Shown piece after piece: positions 1 to 6,231 of a stretch of 16,776 nucleotides of DNA. The stretch lies in contig SFMP01000066.1 in NCBI GenBank assembly GCA_004554395.1, positions 1 to 16,776 of the forward strand, written 5' to 3'. Within the stretch, counting starts at the first letter, position 1; every line of letters begins with the position of its first letter. Both the position numbers and the translations under genes were made by a program. The notes beneath the pieces are model-generated. The model saw nothing but the letters and a program-made list of their open reading frames with translations. It was not told the DNA's origin and ran no database searches. The DNA is from Myxococcales bacterium. GTDB lineage: Bacteria; Myxococcota_A; Bradymonadia; UBA4248.

Positions 1-111
1 CACAGAGCCCGTATGGAGCGATAGCGAAATAGGGCGACACAGAGCCCGTATGGAGCGATAGCGAAATAGGGCGACACAGAGCCCGTATGGAGCGATAGCG
101 AAATAGGGCGA
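1..111. repeat. Three tandem 37-bp hairpin repeats
   Basis: Three identical 37-bp units lie head to tail (1-37, 38-74, 75-111) with no spacers; the array probably continues upstream of the window. Each unit holds an imperfect inverted repeat: GCCC, an unpaired G, TAT, then a purine-rich internal loop around a GC-GATA-GC inner hairpin, then ATA and GGGC, followed by GAC. The same outer design recurs in the array at 8564-8778. There is no start codon with a ribosome site and no sign of coding. Confidence 0.9.
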
Positions 112-281
112 CAGCGCAGCGGTATGAGCGGAAAGTGGCTTAAAAAGCCACATGTAGGCACAAATCAAATGTCGGAATGCGATTTTTTGGCTTTTAACGC
201 ATAGATGGTTGTTGTAAAAGGGATCGGATTTCCGCCGCCGATTGGCGGTTTTTCGTTTACGACGTGATTAGGAGAAGGATC
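112..281 (+). promoter_or_regulatory. Leader region upstream of preT
   Basis: This 170-bp stretch has no gene. It contains a 7-bp hairpin (GTGGCTT 135-141 with AAGCCAC 145-151, AAA loop, no T-run) and the terminator-like hairpin at 235-253. The preT ribosome binding site AGGAG lies at 270-274. I see no convincing -35/-10 pair and recognise no riboswitch class. Confidence 0.4.
235..253 (+). terminator. Intrinsic terminator or attenuator before preT
   Basis: CCGCC (235-239) pairs with GGCGG (244-248) across a GATT loop and is followed by five T (249-253). It sits only 28 nt before the preT ATG and in the same orientation. It could end an upstream transcript or act as an attenuator. The stem is short, so strength is uncertain. 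Confidence 0.5.
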
Positions 282-1493
282 ATGACAAAAGTACGACAGC
301 TCCCCTATGGTGAACTGGCAGAAAATGGATGGAATGTCCGTTTGGTGATGGAAGAAGCGGCGCGTTGCCTGTTGTGTGACGATGCCCCGTGTTCGCACGA
401 CTGCCCTGCGGGGACGGATCCGGGGAAATTCATACGTTCGATACGTTTTAAGAATTTCAAGGGTGCGGCGCGTACGATCCGCAACAACAACATTTTGGGT
501 GCCAGTTGTGCCGAGATATGCCCGCGGGAGCGTCTTTGCGAGAAGGCGTGTAGCCGTTGTGGGATAGATCGCCCGATTCAGATTGGCCGTTTGCAAGCGT
601 TTGCGATGGATCAAGAGAAGATCTTTAAGATGAAGACGCTCGAGGCGGCGGCATCGAATGGTAAGAAGGTGCTTTGCATTGGCGCGGGTCCGTCGAGTTT
701 GTCGGTGGCGGCAGAGCTTGCGAAGATGGGTTGCGATGTGACGATCGTCGACGAGAACGAGAAAGCAGGCGGTTTGTTGCGCTATGGCATTACGCCGTCG
801 CGTTTGAGCGATGAAGTGATCGACCAAGATATCGATGCCGTGAAGTCGCTTGGCGTGAAATTCGAGATGAATAAGCGCATCGAGAAGAAAGATTTGGCGG
901 GGGTGTCGTCGCAATACGATGCCGTTTTTGTCGGGATTGGATTGAGCGCGTCGAAGATGATTCCGAATTTGGCGGGATCGGATCTCAAGGGTTGCACGAC
1001 GGCGTTGGCGTTCCTCAAGGATGCGCGCAAGAATGGCGGCAAGATCGACAAATTGGGTCGCGTCGTGATCATCGGTGGTGGCGACGTCGCGATGGATTGC
1101 GCCTCGACGGCGAAGCAAATCGGCGCCGATTCGATTTACGTTTCGTTTATCGAGACGATGGAAACGATGCCCGCCTCGAAGAAAGAGCTCGACTATACGG
1201 TGAGCTTGGGCGTTCCCGTGATTCCTGCGTTCAAGCCGGTCAAGGTCAATGGTAGCGACTGCGTCAAATCGGTATCGCTCGAATCGATGGATGGCGCCTC
1301 GACGATGGAACTCGCCGCCGACACGGTCATCTTTGCCGTGGGTCAGAAGGCCGAAGATGAATTCGTCGGCACGAAGCGAGAAGGCAATGTCTTCGTCGGT
1401 GGTGATTTTGCCCATGGCGGCAAAACGGTCGTCGAAGCGGTGCAGTCGGGTAAAGAAGTCGCAAAAGAGATCGCAAAATTCCTTCATATTTAA
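282..1493 (+). CDS. preT: NAD-dependent dihydropyrimidine dehydrogenase, PreT subunit
   Basis: A 403-aa protein of the PreT/glutamate-synthase-small-subunit fold, close to the usual PreT length. It takes electrons from NADH through FAD and Fe-S clusters and passes them to PreA, which reduces uracil or thymine to the 5,6-dihydro forms in the cytosol. The N-terminal Fe-S domain has Cys29, 32, 37, 41, 76, 80, 86 and 90. Gln105 lies near the position of the unusual Gln cluster ligand of mammalian dihydropyrimidine dehydrogenase. The first dinucleotide fold is at 134-141, GAGPSSLS instead of the usual GxGPAGL; the second is GGGDVAMD at 265-272. The ATG at 282 is chosen because AGGAG lies 7 nt upstream; an in-frame GTG at 264 precedes that site and is unlikely. 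preA follows after 49 bp, so the two form an operon. A generic FAD/NAD glutamate-synthase-like reductase would be the alternative without preA. Confidence 0.93.
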   Translation: MTKVRQLPYGELAENGWNVRLVMEEAARCLLCDDAPCSHDCPAGTDPGKFIRSIRFKNFKGAARTIRNNNILGASCAEICPRERLCEKACSRCGIDRPIQIGRLQAFAMDQEKIFKMKTLEAAASNGKKVLCIGAGPSSLSVAAELAKMGCDVTIVDENEKAGGLLRYGITPSRLSDEVIDQDIDAVKSLGVKFEMNKRIEKKDLAGVSSQYDAVFVGIGLSASKMIPNLAGSDLKGCTTALAFLKDARKNGGKIDKLGRVVIIGGGDVAMDCASTAKQIGADSIYVSFIETMETMPASKKELDYTVSLGVPVIPAFKPVKVNGSDCVKSVSLESMDGASTMELAADTVIFAVGQKAEDEFVGTKREGNVFVGGDFAHGGKTVVEAVQSGKEVAKEIAKFLHI

Positions 1494-1542
1494 GGTTTGC
1501 GCGTTACGTTTTTCATCACATTCGAAATGAAGGAGTTTAAAG

Positions 1543-2799
1543 ATGTCTAAAAAAGTAGATCTTTCCATCGATTTCTTGGGCGTTCACTGTGAAAACCCGT
1601 TTTTCCTTTCGTCGTCGCCCGTGTGCCATAACTATGAGATGATCGCCAAGTGCTTCGATTTGGGCTGGGGCGGCGTCTTTTACAAGACGGTTGGCATTCA
1701 CGGGATGAACGAATGCTCGCCGCGTTTCGACATCGTGCGCAAAGAAGGGACGCCGTTTGTCGGCTTCAAGAATATGGAGCAAATTTCGGAGCATTCGTGG
1801 CAAGAGAACGCCGAAATCATCAAGCGTTTGAAACACGATTATCCGACGAAAGTCATGGGCGTATCGATCATGGGTGCCAACGACGAAGAGTGGGCACTTT
1901 TGGCTCGCGAAATGACGAAAGCAGGCGCCGATATGCTCGAGCTCAACTTCTCGTGCCCGCAGATGACGAGCCACGCGATGGGTTCTGACGTCGGTATGAA
2001 TCCTGAATTGGTCGAGCGTTATACGCGCGTCGTGAAACAGAACACGCATTTGCCGGTCATCGCCAAGATGACGCCGAACATTACGCACATCGAAGATCCG
2101 TCGCGCGGCGCCATGCGCGGTGGTGCCGATGCCATTTCGACGATCAACACGATTAAATCGATTTGCAATATCGACATCGAAAACATGACGGGTAAACCGG
2201 TCGTCAATGGCAAATCGTCGATTTCGGGTTATTCTGGTGCGGCCGTCAAACCGATTGCGTTGCGCTTTATCGCCCAGCTCAAGCAAGACAAAGAATTGAC
2301 GAAAATGCCGATTTCGGGCATTGGCGGCATTGAAACTTGGATGGATGCGGTTGAGTTCTTATTGTTGGGCGCCGAAAACCTCCAAGTGACGACAGCCGTC
2401 ATGCAGTACGGTTATCGCATCGTGGAAGATATGAAAGAAGGCTTGGCCATTTTCATGGAAGAGCACGGATTTACGTCGCTTCGCGATTTCATCGGGATGG
2501 CATTGCCCAATATCATCCCTGCCGAAGACCTCGATCGCGATTTCCAAATCATTCCGAAGATCGACTACGACAAATGCGTCGGTTGCGGTCGTTGTGCCAT
2601 TTCGTGCTTCGACGCCGGTCACCAAGCGATCGAATTCGACACGAAGACGCGCAAACCGACGATTACCGACAAATGCGTCGGCTGCCACCTCTGCATCAAC
2701 GTTTGCCCCGTCTTGGAGTGCATGATGCCGAACGAAATCAAATTCAAACCGGGTCGCACAGCGCACGACGTCAAGCGCCAGCACGATTACACGGCATAG
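1543..2799 (+). CDS. preA: NAD-dependent dihydropyrimidine dehydrogenase, PreA subunit
   Basis: A 418-aa FMN and Fe-S catalytic subunit, normal length for PreA. An FMN TIM barrel of the dihydroorotate dehydrogenase type fills residues 5 to about 320. The motif LNFSCP carries Cys138, matching the active-site Cys of dihydropyrimidine dehydrogenases. GIGGIETW (259-266) and the following GAENLQVTTA stretch form the flavin phosphate region. The C-terminus holds two [4Fe-4S] motifs: Cys345/348/351/355 and Cys378/381/384/388. These receive electrons from PreT. AAGGAG (1530-1535) stands 7 nt before the ATG. The gene sits 49 bp behind preT and ahead of a strong terminator, so preTA is a two-gene operon. 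No dihydropyrimidinase or beta-ureidopropionase is present in the window, so the rest of pyrimidine breakdown must be elsewhere or absent. Confidence 0.95.
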   Translation: MSKKVDLSIDFLGVHCENPFFLSSSPVCHNYEMIAKCFDLGWGGVFYKTVGIHGMNECSPRFDIVRKEGTPFVGFKNMEQISEHSWQENAEIIKRLKHDYPTKVMGVSIMGANDEEWALLAREMTKAGADMLELNFSCPQMTSHAMGSDVGMNPELVERYTRVVKQNTHLPVIAKMTPNITHIEDPSRGAMRGGADAISTINTIKSICNIDIENMTGKPVVNGKSSISGYSGAAVKPIALRFIAQLKQDKELTKMPISGIGGIETWMDAVEFLLLGAENLQVTTAVMQYGYRIVEDMKEGLAIFMEEHGFTSLRDFIGMALPNIIPAEDLDRDFQIIPKIDYDKCVGCGRCAISCFDAGHQAIEFDTKTRKPTITDKCVGCHLCINVCPVLECMMPNEIKFKPGRTAHDVKRQHDYTA

Positions 2800-2842
2800 T
2801 CTGTCGCATGGGCTTCGGCCCATCGATTTGAGCATAGCCTAG

Positions 2843-2875
2843 GAGCCTGCGGTTTGCCGCGGGCTCTTCTTTTAT
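2843..2875 (+). terminator. Strong intrinsic terminator of preTA
   Basis: A 10-bp stem (2843-2852 with 2857-2866, one G-T wobble) closes on a TTTG loop and runs into TTCTTTTAT. A smaller stem with a TTCG tetraloop (2808-2823) lies just before it. The two together fit the end of the preTA transcript. Confidence 0.85.
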
Positions 2876-3000
2876 GTGGAATGGGAGCTCTTTTGGCGCT
2901 CTAAGCGCGGGCAAAATCGCCCGATAAAGCTAGCCAGCAGTATGCCACGGGCTCTTTTTCTATGTGGAATGGGAGCTCTTTTTTTCGCTTTAGGCACGGG
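2860..3000. repeat. Direct repeat of terminator tail, about 52 bp, two copies
   Basis: The stretch from CGGGCTC at 2860 to about 2911 recurs from 2948 to 3000 (offset 88 bp) with scattered changes. Both copies share the GGGCTC-T-run, a TATGTGGAATGGGAGCTC block and a GCGC/CGCT tail. Copy 1 contains the 3' arm of the preTA terminator; copy 2 has the arm and T-run but lacks a matching 5' arm. A 5-bp hairpin (2908-2912 with 2919-2923) lies between them. The 312-bp gap 2800-3111 holds only this, the terminator and a possible promoter. Confidence 0.75.
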
Positions 3001-3042
3001 TGATAAAAAACGCAGATTTTGGGGTTTTCTTACTCGAATTTA

Positions 3043-3070
3043 TTGTTTTATCTGAATTTTACCTTATATA
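3043..3070 (+). promoter_or_regulatory. Possible promoter of the VWA/TSP3 lipoprotein gene
   Basis: TTGTTT (3043-3048) and TATATA (3065-3070) are 16 bp apart in an A+T-rich stretch, 41 bp before the start codon. This resembles a housekeeping sigma-factor promoter. The -35 match is only moderate and nothing else supports the call. Confidence 0.35.
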
Positions 3071-3111
3071 GGCAAGTGCTTAGGGGTCTTTAGTTTTTAT
3101 GGAGAAAGGCA

Positions 3112-6036
3112 ATGCAAAATAAAAGAAATTGGCTTTTGGCGCTATGTTTAGCGAGTTGTTTTACGCTCTCTTGTAGCAGCGAGTCCGTGAAGGGAGAGTC
3201 AGGGGGCGATGAAGTCCCCGAAACGAAATGTCAATCGAATGCCGATTGCAAGGATCCGGCATTTCCGATTTGTGCCGACGATGGGACGTGTATCGTCGAC
3301 AAGTCGACGACGGAATGCCGTTCGGATGGCGATTGCAAGAACGAAGAAAAGCCCGTCTGTAGCGCTCTTGGGACGTGTATTGCGAAGGGCTATGAACTCG
3401 AATGCACCAAAGCCTCGGACTGCAAAAATCCTAAAAAGCCCGTTTGTAGTGCCGTTGGTACGTGTATTTCGGAAGACACGCGCTTGCGCTGCGTCAAAGA
3501 CGCCGACTGTACCGTCAATCCCAGAGTCGTATGTAGTGCGATTGGGACGTGCGTCGAACCGAATACGGTTCTCGAATGTACGAGAGATGCCGATTGTAGC
3601 GACCCTAATAAGCCTAGCTGTAGTACGAATGGGACTTGCGAAAAGGCGATTGTGTCGTGCGAGCAAGATACCGATTGCCCCGAGACGGGTTATATATGCA
3701 AGAGCAGAGAATGCGTCTTGGAGCAAGAGTGCGATAAGATCGATAGCGATGGCGACACGATTGCCGACATCTACGAAGGGCGCAATTTCGAAGACGATTC
3801 ACAGAGTCTCGACACCGATGGCGACACGGTTCCCGATTATCTCGATCTCGACAGCGATGGCGATACGCTCCCCGATAGCGTCGAAGGCGGAACAAATGGG
3901 TGCTCGGGCGCGATGCCCGTCGATAGCGATGGCGATGGCGTGCCCGATTTTCAATCGAAAGACAGCGATGGCAATGGCATTCCCGATTCGTTCGAAGGAT
4001 GTCGCAATACGGTCTTTGCCTACAATGCCGAAACTGGCAAATGGTCCGAGCCCAAAGACGTCGATCCCGATTTTAAAAAGAATTCAGAACTCATTTGCAA
4101 CAAACCCATCGATAGCGATGGCGATGGCGTGCCCGATTTTCGAGCCAGAGATAACGACGGCGATGGCCTTTCGGATGAAGAAGAGATTAGGGGCCTCCAG
4201 CTGACGAGCGATGACACGTTGAACGGCACGTTTGGCGGGGATTGCAATGGCGATGGCGAACGCGATTTGATCGGGACGCCAGAGACACCTATCGATTGCG
4301 ATGGCGACACGATTCCCGATTACATGGATACCGACAGCGATGGCGATACGCTCCCCGACTCCGTCGAATTGAGCAAGTATCAAAAAGGCGTTGACTTGTA
4401 TGCGCGCTATTCCAAAGATGCCGATGGCGATACGATTCCCGATTCGTATGAAGGATGTCACCGCGAAGATCTATGGATAACTCAAGACGGCAAATGGCCA
4501 ACTCCCAAAGACATCAATCCCGTTTTCAAAACAGATCCCGAGTTTATTTGTAAGTCTCCCGTCGATACCGATGGCGACACGATCCCCGATTATGTCGATC
4601 TCGATAGCGATGACGATGGCTTGAGCGATGCCTTGGAATTTGAGCGCCGAAGCCAAGGTTTCAACGCGTATAAGGCCGATAGCGACGGCGACGAAGTCGA
4701 TGATCTCGTCGAATTTGGCGCAGGAACAAACCCAGGCGATAAAGACGACAATCCGCAATCGCGAGGTAACTTTGTATTTATTACGCCTTTTGCAGAAGCA
4801 TCGAGACCGAAACGAGAGACGCTGAGTTTTGATACGGGGATTCAATCCGTTGATGTTTATTTTTCACTCGACTCGAGTGTATCGATGACGGGAAGTGTTA
4901 CAACATTGCGAGACAAACTTCCATCAATGTTGGATTCCCTATTATGCCCCGATCTCGGACGCGCATGTGAATCGACGATAGATTGTCGAGATCTCAATCA
5001 CGGTGATGCCATTTGTAGCCAAAATCAGCGGTGTATTGTTTCCCCCCAAGTCGGTGTTGATGGCAAAGGATGTTTTGCCAATATGTGGACTGGGCTCGGT
5101 ACATGGGGAAATGTCGACTCTTTTATAAATAAGAGTTCATTATCGGATGGGTCACAAAATACGCTCAAAGCTTTAAATCAATTTGTCTACGATAAACAAG
5201 GCGACAAAGAGAATAGCATTCAACCATCGATGTGTGCACTGTATGGTGCTTCGCAAGGATGCAACAAAGCAAATTGTCACCCAGGATCAGCAGATCGATT
5301 TGGATGTGTCGGCTTCAGAAAAGGCGCTATTAAGATATATGTACAAGCAGGTGACGAGCAAAACTACGACACAGGTCATTGGGAAATTGCTAATGCAGAT
5401 GAATGGGGAACTAAACTCAAAGAATCAAAGGTCACATATGTTGGTTTATTCGGTATCGGCAAAGATACGGTACCGGAGAATTACCAATGGGATAGAAATT
5501 ATGCATTAATGCGCGGAATTGCGCAGATGGCATGTTATTCGGGGTCTTGCCAAAGTGGCATTTGTGCTACAGACTGCAAGAAACCTGAAAAAGTTGAACT
5601 CGAAAAGATGTACGTTGCGCCTTTAACACAAAACAATATCAACACCGTTACGCGTGATATGTTGCTAAAGATAGCCCATGACAAGGAAATCCAGATTACG
5701 ACTGAAGTTGAAGATATCGACGCTGGAGCTTCGCAACTCATCGATCACTTGGAAGTCAATGTATCGGGCGATACCGTTCACGGACGCGTTTGCACGAAGA
5801 TCGAAGATACATCGAAAATCACCTCAGATCAGTATCCGACGATTAATGGTATGAAACCGAGTACGACGCTATGCTTTGACGTCATCCCCGTTGAGAATCA
5901 GAAAGTCATTCAACCATTGGAAGTGCCCAAAGTCTATCGGGCGAAGATCAATGTCTTGGGCGATGGATCGGTCTTGAACTCGGGCATTGCGTACTTCCTC
6001 GTGCCGAGTGAGATTTCGCAAGATATCGTCAACTAA
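3112..6036 (+). CDS. Large surface lipoprotein: Cys modules, TSP3 repeats, VWA domain
   Basis: A 974-aa exported protein. GGAG (3101-3104) is 7 nt before the ATG. The N-terminus is a lipoprotein signal: KR then a hydrophobic stretch ending at Cys16 (perfect LASC lipobox) or Cys21 (LSC), followed by a Ser/Gly/Glu linker. Residues 40-207 carry about seven Cys-rich modules of pattern C-x4-DC-x(7-9)-C-x5-C. Residues 209-547 are Asp-rich TSP3-type calcium-binding repeats (DSDGDTxPDxxD). Residues about 578-860 look like a VWA domain with a MIDAS motif, Asp587-Ser-Ser589-Val-Ser591. A region rich in beta strands ends the protein. A metal-dependent adhesion or ligand-binding role at the cell surface is an inference. 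A ~150-aa block of the TSP3 region is duplicated (238 to ~370, and 399 to ~525). The VWA part is visibly richer in A+T than the repeats. Confidence 0.85.
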   Translation: MQNKRNWLLALCLASCFTLSCSSESVKGESGGDEVPETKCQSNADCKDPAFPICADDGTCIVDKSTTECRSDGDCKNEEKPVCSALGTCIAKGYELECTKASDCKNPKKPVCSAVGTCISEDTRLRCVKDADCTVNPRVVCSAIGTCVEPNTVLECTRDADCSDPNKPSCSTNGTCEKAIVSCEQDTDCPETGYICKSRECVLEQECDKIDSDGDTIADIYEGRNFEDDSQSLDTDGDTVPDYLDLDSDGDTLPDSVEGGTNGCSGAMPVDSDGDGVPDFQSKDSDGNGIPDSFEGCRNTVFAYNAETGKWSEPKDVDPDFKKNSELICNKPIDSDGDGVPDFRARDNDGDGLSDEEEIRGLQLTSDDTLNGTFGGDCNGDGERDLIGTPETPIDCDGDTIPDYMDTDSDGDTLPDSVELSKYQKGVDLYARYSKDADGDTIPDSYEGCHREDLWITQDGKWPTPKDINPVFKTDPEFICKSPVDTDGDTIPDYVDLDSDDDGLSDALEFERRSQGFNAYKADSDGDEVDDLVEFGAGTNPGDKDDNPQSRGNFVFITPFAEASRPKRETLSFDTGIQSVDVYFSLDSSVSMTGSVTTLRDKLPSMLDSLLCPDLGRACESTIDCRDLNHGDAICSQNQRCIVSPQVGVDGKGCFANMWTGLGTWGNVDSFINKSSLSDGSQNTLKALNQFVYDKQGDKENSIQPSMCALYGASQGCNKANCHPGSADRFGCVGFRKGAIKIYVQAGDEQNYDTGHWEIANADEWGTKLKESKVTYVGLFGIGKDTVPENYQWDRNYALMRGIAQMACYSGSCQSGICATDCKKPEKVELEKMYVAPLTQNNINTVTRDMLLKIAHDKEIQITTEVEDIDAGASQLIDHLEVNVSGDTVHGRVCTKIEDTSKITSDQYPTINGMKPSTTLCFDVIPVENQKVIQPLEVPKVYRAKINVLGDGSVLNSGIAYFLVPSEISQDIVN

Positions 6037-6052
6037 AGAAACTATATTCTCA

Positions 6053-6088
6053 TGCCATGCGAGTGGTTCATATATCACTCGCATGGCA
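6053..6088 (+). other. 13-bp perfect hairpin after the lipoprotein gene
   Basis: TGCCATGCGAGTG (6053-6065) pairs perfectly with 6076-6088 around a 10-nt A/T-rich loop, beginning 17 bp after the stop codon. No T-run follows on either strand, so it is not a classic intrinsic terminator. It may protect the 3' end of the mRNA or aid termination at 6193-6218. Confidence 0.6.
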
Positions 6089-6193
6089 ATCGATGGGAAT
6101 GATGAAGATAATAGCGAAGGAGATGTCGATCGCATGTCGAATCGATATGAATTGGAATTCGTTCCAGTGAAATTTGTCAAGGCTTCACTGTAG
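6083..6193 (+). CDS. Candidate 36-aa small ORF, doubtful
   Basis: An ATG at 6083 opens a 36-codon frame with an acidic first half (MAIDGNDEDNSEGD) and a basic-hydrophobic end. An internal ATG at 6134 has AAGGAG 11 nt upstream. The stop (6191-6193) touches the 5' arm of the terminator at 6193. The ATG at 6083 lies inside the 13-bp hairpin, which would hinder initiation. Nothing in the peptide is recognised, and chance is the simplest explanation. Confidence 0.15.
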   Translation: MAIDGNDEDNSEGDVDRMSNRYELEFVPVKFVKASL

Positions 6194-6218
6194 ACGCAGA
6201 TCATTCTGCGTCTTTTTT
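6193..6218 (+). terminator. Intrinsic terminator 13 nt before the polyferredoxin gene
   Basis: GACGCAG (6193-6199) pairs with CTGCGTC (6206-6212) across a 6-nt loop, and six T follow (6213-6218). Another inverted repeat, CAGTGAA (6165-6171) with TTCACTG (6184-6190), lies just upstream. It most likely ends the lipoprotein transcript, but its position just before the next ATG (6232) allows an attenuator role. Confidence 0.8.
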
Positions 6219-6231
6219 GTATCAGAATTGT

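Noticed and set aside
1..111. CRISPR array
   Set aside because: The three units are contiguous and identical with no unique spacers, and no cas gene is near.
165..1568. 467-codon minus-strand frame across preT
   Set aside because: Arg/His/Leu-rich complement of a gene with many TCG and GCG codons; preT on the plus strand is unmistakable.
2359..2835. Minus-strand frame over the end of preA
   Set aside because: Complement of the preA coding sequence and its terminator; no ribosome site or family signal.
4084..4461. Minus-strand frame rich in IAIAIAIG-like repeats
   Set aside because: It is the complement of the GATGGCGAT-rich TSP3 coding repeats on the plus strand.
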